64,000 bases of DNA from Pseudonocardia abyssalis (GTDB lineage Bacteria > Actinomycetota > Actinomycetes > Mycobacteriales > Pseudonocardiaceae), in NCBI RefSeq assembly GCF_019263705.2, contig NZ_JADQDK010000001.1, forward strand, positions 6,200,001 to 6,264,000, given 5' to 3'. A program made the position numbers and the translations under genes. The notes under the pieces were generated by a model. The model was given only the letters and a program-made list of their open reading frames with translations. It was not told the origin of the DNA and did no database searches. Of this stretch, positions 35,396-42,997 are shown one piece after another (positions within the stretch are counted from its first letter, which is position 1; every line of letters begins with the position of its first letter).

Positions 35396-35816
35396 GTACG
35401 GCGCCGTCGAGGTTCGCCAGCACACCCTCGTGGATCCGGCGCAGGCCCTTCGGCGCGAACGTCCGCTCGAAGAAGCCGCCGATCCCGCCCGCGCCCTTCC
35501 AGGTGGTGACGACGCGGACGGTGCTGCGGTGCGTTCCCTCGGACGTGACCGTCCACGTCGTGACCATCGAGGAGTTCGCGTCGCGCTCGACGATCGTGGC
35601 GTTGTCGGGCTTCTCGACGGCGACGAGCTGGTCGCGCACCCGCTTCTCGGTGGCGGCGAGCTTCCAGTGCACCCGCCCGTCGGGCTCGGTCCGGTACTCC
35701 GAGTAGTGCTCGGTGAGGATCGTCGGACGGACCTTCTCGTAGTCGCCGAGTGCCGTGCTGACCGTCTCCGCGGGGGCGTCGATCGTGCGCTCGGCCGTAG
35801 CCGTCACCTGTGCCAT
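35388..35816 (-). CDS. SRPBCC-fold protein (START/polyketide cyclase-like)
   Basis: The 142-residue protein starts MAQVTATAERTIDAPAETV, the usual first strand and P-A-E turn of SRPBCC lipid- or ligand-binding proteins. It ends in the long C-terminal helix KGLRRIHEGVLANLDGAV. The function is unknown; family members bind hydrophobic ligands. ATG 35816 is preferred because CAGGAT lies 7 nt upstream. It is translationally coupled to the PfkB kinase. Confidence 0.82.
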   Translation of the reverse strand: MAQVTATAERTIDAPAETVSTALGDYEKVRPTILTEHYSEYRTEPDGRVHWKLAATEKRVRDQLVAVEKPDNATIVERDANSSMVTTWTVTSEGTHRSTVRVVTTWKGAGGIGGFFERTFAPKGLRRIHEGVLANLDGAVRG

Positions 35817-36212
35817 GGCGGCCATCCTGCCGCACGCCCGGCACCGGTCGCGCGACGCCGGCGGGATGACCGAGGTGCTGTCGGCGGTCGACCGCGGCGA
35901 CACCGCCCGGTCCACGCCGACCTGGTGCTGGGGGTGTCCGCCGACCTCGCCCCGATCGAGTGGTGAGAGCGGGCGGCCCGGCCACCGCGGTTGCACCCGT
36001 CCCGATCGCGAGGAGACGGGCGGCCGACGACGAGCCCCGCCCGCACAACCGCCCGCTCCGCGCGGAGCAAGGATCGGCCCGGGCCGACCGTCGAGGACCC
36101 GCGAGAGACATCGGTACACAACTCGTGGCTCCAGCTGCCCCCGTACCCCGCCCGCCCACCGCCGCTGCGACGGCGGGCCTTCGCTCGCCGCCGCTGCCGG
36201 GCGGGACCGCGA
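35817..36212. other. Intergenic region without a convincing gene
   Basis: This 396-bp gap between the WXG-like gene and the SRPBCC gene (both minus strand) has no frame with a credible product. A plus-strand stretch at 35866 reads MTEVLSAVDRGDTA, which faintly resembles the start of an ECF sigma factor. It is followed in another frame by HADLVLGVSADLAPIEW. It may be a remnant; I cannot assign it. The SRPBCC promoter must lie near 35825-35870. Confidence 0.4.
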
Positions 36213-37136
36213 TCAGCCGGGGGAGGGTGCGTCCCAGCCCTGACGGTCCTGTGCGGCGTTGGTGAGCTGCTTGCCCGTCTCGATCACCTCCGCGGCCCGG
36301 ACCGTGCCGGCACCGCTCAGGATCCCCTCGCCCGTCGTGTCGAGGAGGGGGGCGGCGGCGCGGACCTGCGCCACGGTGTCGCGCATCGCCGAGACCAGCT
36401 GGTGGGCGGTGCGGCCGGAGGCGTCGAGGGCGTCGAGCAGGCGGGAGATCTGCTGGACGAACGAGCGCGCCAGTCGCTCCGCCCGCACGATCGCCTGCAC
36501 CGCCGCGGCGGCGAGCGATCCACCGGCGGTGAGGAAGGCGAGCACGCCCGACCAGAGCAGCAGCTGCAGGAGGAGCCACACGAACTCCGCGATCTGGTCG
36601 CGGATCCAGGAGCGAATCGCCGCGACCCCGGCGCCGGACACCAGGATCACCGACGACAGGCGCTCGGCCATCGCGGCGACGTCGTCGAGGCGGGTGGCGT
36701 AGTCGGTGACCGCGGCGCGGTAGGCGTCGGCCGCGGCCCCCTCCCAGTCCGGGGAGCCGCCGGCGAGCTCTCCTCGGTACCCGGCGGCCACCGAGGAGAG
36801 CTGCGCGCCGACGTTGCGCCAGGTCTGCGCCTGGGCCTTGATCTGGGTCGGGTCACCGGCGAGGGCGTCGAGCGGCTCGTGCAGCCACCAGACGTGCTCG
36901 ATCAACCAGCCGATGGCGGAGGTGGCGAGGGCGTCGAGCGGGTTCATCACCGCGTCCAGTCCGTCGAGCGCGGCACCGGCGGTGGTGAACCCGATCTGCA
37001 GGAGGTCGGGGTCGTCGCGCGCCCACGCGGCGTTCATGTCGGCGACGCTCGATGTGGCGCCCGCGCCCTCCCAGTTGTCGAGCGGCTGGGCGTCCTCGTT
37101 CTCCGCCTCGACGATCAGCGGGTTCGGCGCGGTCAT
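36213..37136 (-). CDS. WXG100-superfamily-like protein, probable type VII secretion substrate
   Basis: The 307-residue protein has a helical N-terminal half. Its PDWEGAAADAYRAAV (near residue 130) matches the W-x-G turn of ESX proteins followed by the Y-x(3)-[DE]-like region. A hydrophobic segment (WLLLQLLLWSGVLAFLTAGG, about 190-210) and a helical C-terminus follow. Similar proteins form the N-terminal domains of ESX-exported effectors, but no toxin domain is attached here. It is the last gene of a three-gene operon with EspC-like and YbaB proteins, overlapping by ATGA. Confidence 0.75.
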   Translation of the reverse strand: MTAPNPLIVEAENEDAQPLDNWEGAGATSSVADMNAAWARDDPDLLQIGFTTAGAALDGLDAVMNPLDALATSAIGWLIEHVWWLHEPLDALAGDPTQIKAQAQTWRNVGAQLSSVAAGYRGELAGGSPDWEGAAADAYRAAVTDYATRLDDVAAMAERLSSVILVSGAGVAAIRSWIRDQIAEFVWLLLQLLLWSGVLAFLTAGGSLAAAAVQAIVRAERLARSFVQQISRLLDALDASGRTAHQLVSAMRDTVAQVRAAAPLLDTTGEGILSGAGTVRAAEVIETGKQLTNAAQDRQGWDAPSPG

Positions 37137-37435
37137 CGCGGCGGCCGGAACAGCTCGGCGGTGACCCGCTCGGCGTGCTCGTAGGCGTCGCGCGTGGCGC
37201 GCAGGCCGACGACGAAGCCCTCCGACTCGTCGGCGAGCCCGCGGACCGCGTGCGCCCCGATGCCCGCCGCCACCCCGACGGCGAGGGCGAACACCTGCCC
37301 GAGCAGCCCGTAGGAGAGCGGGTCGAGCGGGCGTCCGGCGTCGCCTGCCCGGCGCATCGGCTCCGCGACCGACCCCTCGACGAAGCCGATGTGCGCCCCG
37401 ATGTCGCCGAGCCGGAACCCGAAGTCGGCGTTCAC
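37133..37435 (-). CDS. Small EspC-like/ESX-associated protein
   Basis: The 100-residue helical protein starts VNADFGFRLGDIGAHIGFV and ends DAYEHAERVTAELFRPPR, resembling the ~100-residue partners (EspC/WXG type) coded beside ESX substrates. It lacks a clear W-x-G motif and has a Gly/Ala-rich central helix that may insert in membranes. It overlaps both neighbours by 4 nt (GTGA upstream, ATGA downstream), so stoichiometric synthesis with them is likely. The family assignment is tentative. Confidence 0.6.
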   Translation of the reverse strand: MNADFGFRLGDIGAHIGFVEGSVAEPMRRAGDAGRPLDPLSYGLLGQVFALAVGVAAGIGAHAVRGLADESEGFVVGLRATRDAYEHAERVTAELFRPPR

Positions 37436-37776
37436 GACCCCGACCCCTGGTACGAGCGGATCACCTGCATCGCCTCGCTGTCGCCACCGAGCAGCGGGGC
37501 GACGGCCTCGGTCACCCGACGGTCGGCCTCGGCCTGTGCCCGGGCCGCGGTCTCGACGACGAGCGCGGCCAACTGGACCCGGGAGAGTGCCTCGCTGCGC
37601 TCGGAGAACACGATGCGCCGCACCGCGCCCCCGGGGGCGACGGTGACCGACACCGCCCCGTCGGGGCTCGCGGCCGTGCCGTCGACGCCGGCGAGCGCGG
37701 CCTGCGCGCGGTCGGCACGGGCCTTGAGGTCCGTGAGCCGGTGCTGGTAGCTGTCGAGCCACTGTCGTCCGTCCAT
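37432..37776 (-). CDS. YbaB/EbfC-family protein
   Basis: The 114-residue protein has the YbaB/EbfC layout. A coiled N-terminal helix (YQHRLTDLKARADRAQAALA) is followed by a small beta-sheet (GAVSVTVAPGGAVRRIVF), then LSRVQLAALVVETAARAQAEADRRV. In actinomycetes such proteins often precede genes for ESX/WXG exported effectors and may act as chaperones or DNA binders. ATG 37776 sits 8 nt from a TACCGT -10-like box (37785-37790, minus). It is the first gene of the operon. Confidence 0.85.
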   Translation of the reverse strand: MDGRQWLDSYQHRLTDLKARADRAQAALAGVDGTAASPDGAVSVTVAPGGAVRRIVFSERSEALSRVQLAALVVETAARAQAEADRRVTEAVAPLLGGDSEAMQVIRSYQGSGS

Positions 37777-37842
37777 GCCCGCGGACGGTACGGACGGAGG
37801 GCCGCACTCCGTGGGCGTTCGGTGAAACCCGTCGCGCTCACG

Positions 37843-37848
37843 TAGCGT
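37843..37848 (+). promoter_or_regulatory. Likely -10 box, leaderless promoter (TAGCGT)
   Basis: TAGCGT ends 6 nt before GTG 37855 of the asparaginase gene, in the 78-bp divergent region shared with the ESX-type operon. Confidence 0.5.
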
Positions 37849-37854
37849 CGATGC

Positions 37855-38802
37855 GTGATCGACGATCGGGCACAGGCCCTGGCCCACGTGGTGCGGGGCG
37901 GGACGGTGGAGTCGGTGCACCGCGGGCACCTCGTCGCGCTCGACGGCGGCGGCTCGACGGTCCTGCACCGCGGCGACCCGGGCGTCACGATCTTCGCGCG
38001 GTCCGCGCTCAAGCCCGTGCAGGCCGTCGCGATGCTGCGCGCCGGACTCGACATCGACGACGAGCTGCTCGCGCTCGCCTGCTCCAGCCACTCCGGAGAG
38101 CCGCTGCACGTCGACGGGGTCCGCCGGATCCTCGCCGCCGCGGGCCGCACCGAGGACGACCTGGCCAACACTCCCGCCTACCCGCTCGGCGAGGACGTCG
38201 GCGCCACCTGGCGGGCCGACAGGTTCGGCCCGTCGTCACTGGTGCAGAACTGTTCGGGCAAGCACGCCGCGATGATCGCCACGTGCGTGGCGGCCGGCTG
38301 GCCCGTCGAGGGCTACCGCGACCCGGCGCACCCGCTCCAGAAGGCGGTCCGGGAGACCGTGGAGGAACTCACCGGCGACACCGCCGAGCACGTCACGGTC
38401 GACGGCTGCGGCGCGCCGCTCTACTCCTGCACCCTCACCGGCCTCGCGCACGCCTTCGCGTGGCTCGTCCTGGCCGAGCCCGGCACGCCCGAGCAGCGGG
38501 TGGCTGCGGCCATGTCGGCGCATCCCGAATGGGTCGGCGGCATCGGCCGCGACGTCACCGGGTTCATGGCCGACGTGCCCGGTCTCGTCGCCAAGGACGG
38601 GGCGGAGGGGGTGTGGGCGGCCGCCCTGCCCGACGGCGGCGCGGTCGCGGTGAAGGTGCTCGACGGGGCGATGCGGCCGCTGCCGGTCGTCGTCGCCGAG
38701 GCGCTGCGCGCACTGGGCGCCGACATCCCCGACGACCTGGGCCGACGTCCGGTGCTGGGTGGCGGGGAACCGGTGGGGGAGATCCGAGCGGTCCTGCGCT
38801 GA
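37855..38802 (+). CDS. L-asparaginase II family protein
   Basis: The 315-residue protein belongs to the thermolabile asparaginase II family (PF06089 type), unrelated to the classical amyloid-like enzymes. Conserved stretches are FARSALKPVQAVAML, CSSHSGEPLHVDG, QNCSGKHAAMIATCVAAGW and VDGCGAPLYSCTLTGLA. It should hydrolyse L-asparagine to aspartate and ammonia in the cytoplasm. GTG 37855 is preceded by the -10 box; the ATG at 37851 is out of frame. Confidence 0.9.
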   Translation: MIDDRAQALAHVVRGGTVESVHRGHLVALDGGGSTVLHRGDPGVTIFARSALKPVQAVAMLRAGLDIDDELLALACSSHSGEPLHVDGVRRILAAAGRTEDDLANTPAYPLGEDVGATWRADRFGPSSLVQNCSGKHAAMIATCVAAGWPVEGYRDPAHPLQKAVRETVEELTGDTAEHVTVDGCGAPLYSCTLTGLAHAFAWLVLAEPGTPEQRVAAAMSAHPEWVGGIGRDVTGFMADVPGLVAKDGAEGVWAAALPDGGAVAVKVLDGAMRPLPVVVAEALRALGADIPDDLGRRPVLGGGEPVGEIRAVLR

Positions 38803-38848
38803 CGGGCCCGCGCGCGGTGACGGGCACGCTGCGTGATCTCCTGGTCGC

Positions 38849-39391
38849 ATGAGACGGCTCCTGCTCCCCGCACTCCTCGTCCTGACCCTCGCCGGCTGCG
38901 GCGGCGCCGAGACCGCCGCCCCCGCCGCGTCCCCGTCGACCGCCGCGTCGTCCGCCTCCGCGACCGCCGCCGCCCCGGCCGGCCCCGAGGGCGGCGTTCC
39001 CGGTCTGTCCGGTGACCCCACCGACCTGACGGCCCCCACCCAGGCCGGGGCCGGCTCGGGCGCGCCGCCGACCGAGCTGCTCCTCGAGGACGTCGTCGTC
39101 GGGGAGGGCGCCGCGGCGACCCAGGCCGACACGGTGAACGTCCGTTACACCGGCACGCTGTGGTCGGACGGCTCGACCTTCGACAGCTCGTGGTCGCGCG
39201 GCGACGCCCCCATCGAGTTCCCGCTGGACCAGGTCGTCCCCGGCTTCTCGCAGGGCATCGAGGGCATGGCGCCGGGCGGGCGCCGCGTCATCGTGATGCC
39301 GCCGGACCTGGCCTACGGCGACAACCCGCCCCCCGGCCTGCCCGCCGGTGCCACGCTGGTCTTCGTCGTGGACCTCGTCGGCATCAGCTGA
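38849..39391 (+). CDS. FKBP-type peptidyl-prolyl isomerase lipoprotein
   Basis: The 180-residue protein has a lipoprotein signal peptide (MRRLLLPALLVLTLAGC, lipobox LAGC with acylated Cys17) and a disordered Ala/Ser/Pro/Gly linker. From about residue 75 comes one FKBP domain (VNVRYTGTLWSDGSTFDSSW, FPLDQVVPGFSQGIEGM, LAYGD). It should be membrane-anchored outside the cell and assist folding of secreted proteins. Its stop abuts that of the convergent copper ATPase with no spacer. Confidence 0.92.
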   Translation: MRRLLLPALLVLTLAGCGGAETAAPAASPSTAASSASATAAAPAGPEGGVPGLSGDPTDLTAPTQAGAGSGAPPTELLLEDVVVGEGAAATQADTVNVRYTGTLWSDGSTFDSSWSRGDAPIEFPLDQVVPGFSQGIEGMAPGGRRVIVMPPDLAYGDNPPPGLPAGATLVFVVDLVGIS

Positions 39392-41590
39392 TCACCGCGC
39401 GGGCCGGAACCCCCGCAGCCGCAGGCTGTTGGCCACCACGAACGCCGAGCTGAACGCCATGGCTGCCCCGGCGATCATGGGGTTGAGCAGTCCGGAGGCG
39501 GCCAGCGGCAGGGCGGCGACGTTGTAGGCGAAGGCCCAGAACAGGTTGCCCTTGATGGTGCCGAGCGTGCGGCGCGAGAGCCGGATCGCGTCGCCGACGG
39601 CCCGCAGGTCGCCGCGGACCAGCGTCAGGTCGCTCGCCTCGATCGCCACGTCGGTGCCGGTGCCCATCGCGAGCCCGAGGTCGGCCTGGGCGAGTGCGGC
39701 GGCGTCGTTGACGCCGTCGCCGACCATCGCCACGACCTTCCCCTCGTCCTGCAGCCGCTTCACGACGTCGAGCTTGTCGGCGGGCAGCACCTCGGCGATC
39801 ACGTCGTCGATACCCACCTGCGCGGCGACGGCGCGGGCGGCGCGGGCGTTGTCGCCGGTGAGCAGGACAGGGTGCAGGCCGAGGCCCCGGAGCTGCGCGA
39901 CGGCCTCGCGCGACGTCGGCTTCACCGTGTCGGCGACGACGAGCACGGCGCGCGCCACCCCGTCCCAGGCGACGACGATCGCGGTGCGCCCGGACTCCTC
40001 GGCCGCCTCCCGCGCCGCGACCAGCGGCCCGGGCAGGTCGACGTCGACCAGTGCCGCCCGCCCCACGACGACCTCGTGGCCCTCGACGGTGCCGCGCACC
40101 CCGAGGCCCTCGACGTTCGCGAATCCGGTGACCTCCGGCAGGTCCCCGACGCGCTCCCGCGCCCCGGCCACGACGGCCGCCGCGATCGGGTGCTCCGACG
40201 CCGCCTCGACCGCCCCGGCGAACCGCAGCGCGTCCTCGTCGCCGGTGACGGAGACCAGCGACATCCGCCCCTCGGTGACGGTGCCGGTCTTGTCCAGCAC
40301 GACGGTGTCGACGCGACGGGTGGACTCCAGCACCTCCGGTCCCTTGATCAGGATGCCGAGCTGGGCGCCGCGCCCGGTGCCGACGAGCAGCGCGGTGGGC
40401 GTGGCCAGCCCGAGCGCGCACGGGCACGCGACGATCAGCACCGCGACCGCCGCGGTGAACGCGGTCGCGGCCCCCGCGCCGGTGCCGAGCCAGAACCCGA
40501 GGGTGGCCGCGGCGAGGGCGATGACGACGGGCACGAACACCCCGGACACGCGGTCGGCCAGGCGCTGCACCGCGGCCTTGCCGCTCTGCGCGTCCTCGAC
40601 GAGCTTCGCCATCCGGGCGAGCTGGGTGTCGGCGCCGACCCGGGTGGCCCGCACGACCAGGCGCCCGCCGGAGTTGACGCACGATCCGACCACGGCGTCA
40701 CCGGGCCCGACCTCCACCGGCACCGGCTCCCCGGTCAGCAGCGAGACGTCGACGGCGGAGCTGCCGTCCTCCACCACTCCGTCGGTGGCGACCTTCTCCC
40801 CGGGGCGCACGACGAACCGGTCGCCCACGCGCAGCGACTCGACCGGCACGCGGGTCTCCGACCCGTCGCGCAGCACGGCGACGTCCTTCGCCCCCAGCTC
40901 CAGCAGCGCGCGCAGCGCCGCCCCCGCCTGCCTCTTGGACCGCGACTCGAACCACCGTCCGGCCAGCAGGAACGTCGTGACGCCCGCCGCGACCTCGAGG
41001 TAGATGTTGGCCGCGCCGTCGCTCGGCGAGATCGTCAGCTCGAAGGGGTGCACCATCCCGGGGGTGCCCGCGGTGCCCCACAGCAGGGCGTAGAGCGACC
41101 ACGCGAACGCGGCCAGCACGCCCATCGACACCAGCGTGTCCATCGTGGCCGCGCCGTGGCGCAGGTTGGTCCAGGCCGCGCGGTGGAACGGCGCCGCCGC
41201 CCAGACGACGACCGGCCCGGCGAGCGCGAGCACGATCCACTGCCAGTACGTGAACTGCCACGCCGGCACCATCGACAGCGCGATCACCGGCACCGACAGC
41301 GCGATCGAGACGAGCAGCCGCTCGCGCAGCGGGTCGGCCACCTCCTCGACGGGAGCGGGCTCCGCGGCCGGCAGGACCGCGGTGTACCCGGCCGCCTCCA
41401 CCTGCGCGACGAGCACCGCAGGATCGACGCCGGCGGGCGCCTGCACCCTGGCCTTCTCGGTGGCGTAGTTGACGCTGGCGCTCACGCCGTCGAGCTTGTT
41501 GAGCTTGCGCTCCACCCGGTTGGCGCAGGACGCGCACGTCATCCCGCCGATCACCAGCTCGATCTCGGTGACGGGGAGCGTGGCGGTCAT
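39392..41590 (-). CDS. copA: Copper-exporting P1B-1-type ATPase
   Basis: The 732-residue ATPase pumps Cu(I) out of the cytoplasm. It has one N-terminal heavy-metal-binding domain (GMTCASC, Cys19/Cys22) and eight transmembrane helices with CPC in the sixth (near residue 390). The DKTGT phosphorylation site lies near 435, SEHPIA (nucleotide-binding HP) near 465 and GDGVND near 640. It is the last gene of the copper operon csoR-copZ-secreted protein-copA on the minus strand, overlapping the secreted-protein gene by ATGA. Confidence 0.93.
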   Translation of the reverse strand: MTATLPVTEIELVIGGMTCASCANRVERKLNKLDGVSASVNYATEKARVQAPAGVDPAVLVAQVEAAGYTAVLPAAEPAPVEEVADPLRERLLVSIALSVPVIALSMVPAWQFTYWQWIVLALAGPVVVWAAAPFHRAAWTNLRHGAATMDTLVSMGVLAAFAWSLYALLWGTAGTPGMVHPFELTISPSDGAANIYLEVAAGVTTFLLAGRWFESRSKRQAGAALRALLELGAKDVAVLRDGSETRVPVESLRVGDRFVVRPGEKVATDGVVEDGSSAVDVSLLTGEPVPVEVGPGDAVVGSCVNSGGRLVVRATRVGADTQLARMAKLVEDAQSGKAAVQRLADRVSGVFVPVVIALAAATLGFWLGTGAGAATAFTAAVAVLIVACPCALGLATPTALLVGTGRGAQLGILIKGPEVLESTRRVDTVVLDKTGTVTEGRMSLVSVTGDEDALRFAGAVEAASEHPIAAAVVAGARERVGDLPEVTGFANVEGLGVRGTVEGHEVVVGRAALVDVDLPGPLVAAREAAEESGRTAIVVAWDGVARAVLVVADTVKPTSREAVAQLRGLGLHPVLLTGDNARAARAVAAQVGIDDVIAEVLPADKLDVVKRLQDEGKVVAMVGDGVNDAAALAQADLGLAMGTGTDVAIEASDLTLVRGDLRAVGDAIRLSRRTLGTIKGNLFWAFAYNVAALPLAASGLLNPMIAGAAMAFSSAFVVANSLRLRGFRPAR

Positions 41591-42492
41591 CGGGGTCCCT
41601 CCTCGTGCGAATGCGGTTCACTCTCGGCCACGGGTCCGGTGGCCGGGCCGGTGGGCACCGTGAACTCCGCGGTGCGGACGACCCCGCCGTGGGAGAAGTC
41701 CAGGAACAGCCGGTACGTGCCGTCGCTCGGCACCTCGGCGACGAACCCGATCTCCGGCCCCGCGGGCCCGTCCGACGGGTGCACGTGCAGGTAGGCCAGG
41801 TCACCGCCGCGCAGCGCGACGAGGTGGCCGTACGCGCCGAGATAGGGATCGAGATCGGTGACGGGCACGCCGTCGCGTGCGACCGTGAGCGTGACGGGGG
41901 AGGCCCGCCCCGGCACCAGGTCGCCGTCGAGGGTGACGGAGTAGCCGCCGACCTGCGCGGTGCGGGTCGGGACGTGCTCGACGGGGACGAACTCTCCGGG
42001 CACGGACACGTCGACGCCCAGCGTCACGGGGGCGCCGCCGGTGGGGACGAAGTCGGCGAATGCGCGGTAGCTTCCGCCGTCGCGCAGCTCCAGCGGCACG
42101 GTCCAGGTCCCGTCCGGCGCCATCTCCGGGTGCACGTGCCGGAACCCGGAGCCGTCGCGGCGCACGAGGATCAGGTGCATCCGCTTCTCGTGCTCCACGT
42201 CGAACGCGGTGACGGGGGCCCCGTCGGAGCCGGTGATCGTGAACGCGAACGGGCCGCCGGTGTGGGTCGTCGCGGTGGGTCGCAGAGTGTAGCCCCGTTC
42301 GGTGACGGCCAGGCCCGGGGGTGGTTCTGTCGCTTCCGCGACGGTGCCACTGTGAGCGTCCCCGTGGGCCGCGGTGCCGGGAGCGGCGACCGCGGAACCC
42401 AGGGGACCGACAGCGGTTCCGGTCGCCCATGCCCCGGCCGTGACCAGGACGAGCGCCGCACCGTAGGCGGTCAGCTTGGTGGTGGTGCGCAT
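41587..42492 (-). CDS. Secreted copper-island protein with His-rich motifs
   Basis: The 301-residue protein has a signal peptide ([21 protein letters not shown]). Two Ig-like beta domains contain [20 protein letters not shown] and [20 protein letters not shown], each with metal-ligand-like His and Met residues, and a His-rich end (EPHSHEEG). Related proteins are common beside actinobacterial CopA/CopZ and are thought to bind copper outside the membrane. The two similar half-domains suggest an internal duplication. It is coupled to copA by ATGA and lies 2 nt after copZ. Confidence 0.75.
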   Translation of the reverse strand: MRTTTKLTAYGAALVLVTAGAWATGTAVGPLGSAVAAPGTAAHGDAHSGTVAEATEPPPGLAVTERGYTLRPTATTHTGGPFAFTITGSDGAPVTAFDVEHEKRMHLILVRRDGSGFRHVHPEMAPDGTWTVPLELRDGGSYRAFADFVPTGGAPVTLGVDVSVPGEFVPVEHVPTRTAQVGGYSVTLDGDLVPGRASPVTLTVARDGVPVTDLDPYLGAYGHLVALRGGDLAYLHVHPSDGPAGPEIGFVAEVPSDGTYRLFLDFSHGGVVRTAEFTVPTGPATGPVAESEPHSHEEGPR

Positions 42493-42494
42493 GG

Positions 42495-42701
42495 TCAGGC
42501 GGCCACCGCGTACCCGGCCTCGGCGACGGCGGCGCGTACGGCGCCGTCGTCGAGCGGGGCGGCGCTGCGGACGGTGACGGCCCCGGTGGGCAGGTCGACC
42601 GCGACGGCCGTGACGCCGTCGATCTCGGTGATCTCCTCGGTGACCGACGCGACGCAGTGCTCGCAGGTCATGCCGGTGACGGTCCAGGTGTGCTCGGTCA
42701 T
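42495..42701 (-). CDS. copZ: Copper chaperone, heavy-metal-associated domain
   Basis: The 68-residue protein is a single HMA ferredoxin-like domain with the copper site GMTCEHC (Cys13, Cys16) and a typical C-terminal AVAEAGYAVAA. It delivers Cu(I) to the CopA-type ATPase or to CsoR. GGAAGGAAACGAC precedes the ATG as a good ribosome-binding site. It sits between csoR and the secreted protein. Confidence 0.93.
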   Translation of the reverse strand: MTEHTWTVTGMTCEHCVASVTEEITEIDGVTAVAVDLPTGAVTVRSAAPLDDGAVRAAVAEAGYAVAA

Positions 42702-42715
42702 GTCGTTTCCTTCCT

Positions 42716-42997
42716 CTACGAACGGACGAGGCGCGCGATGGCCGCGCTGGCCTCGGCGACCTTGTCGTCGGCCGCCTGCCCTCCCTGGGCGACGGCCTCG
42801 GAGACGCAGTGGCGCAGGTGCTCGTCGAGCAGGCCGAGTGCCACTGCCTCCAGCGCCTTCGTGGCGGCGGAGACCTGCGTGAGGACGTCGATGCAGTACT
42901 TGTCGTCCTCGATCATCTTGGCGATCCCGCGTACCTGGCCCTCGATGCGCTTCATGCGCTTGAGGTAGGCGTCCTTGTCCTGGGCGTATCCGTTCAC
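42716..42997 (-). CDS. csoR: CsoR-family copper-sensing repressor
   Basis: The 93-residue all-helical repressor has the complete Cu(I) ligand set Cys35, His60, Cys64 (YCIDVL and EHLRHC) and the start YLKRMKRIEGQVRGI. Copper binding releases it from GC-rich palindromes of the ATACCCC-N3-GGGGTAT type. Such a site lies at 45002-45018, ahead of the upstream CPH-type ATPase. GTG 42997 overlaps that ATPase's stop (GTGA), so the whole island may be one transcript under autorepression. Confidence 0.93.
   Translation of the reverse strand: MNGYAQDKDAYLKRMKRIEGQVRGIAKMIEDDKYCIDVLTQVSAATKALEAVALGLLDEHLRHCVSEAVAQGGQAADDKVAEASAAIARLVRS

Noticed and set aside
35866..35967. Possible ECF sigma factor start on the plus strand
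   Set aside because: Only a dozen residues look similar and the frame breaks at once; no sigma region 2 or 4 follows.
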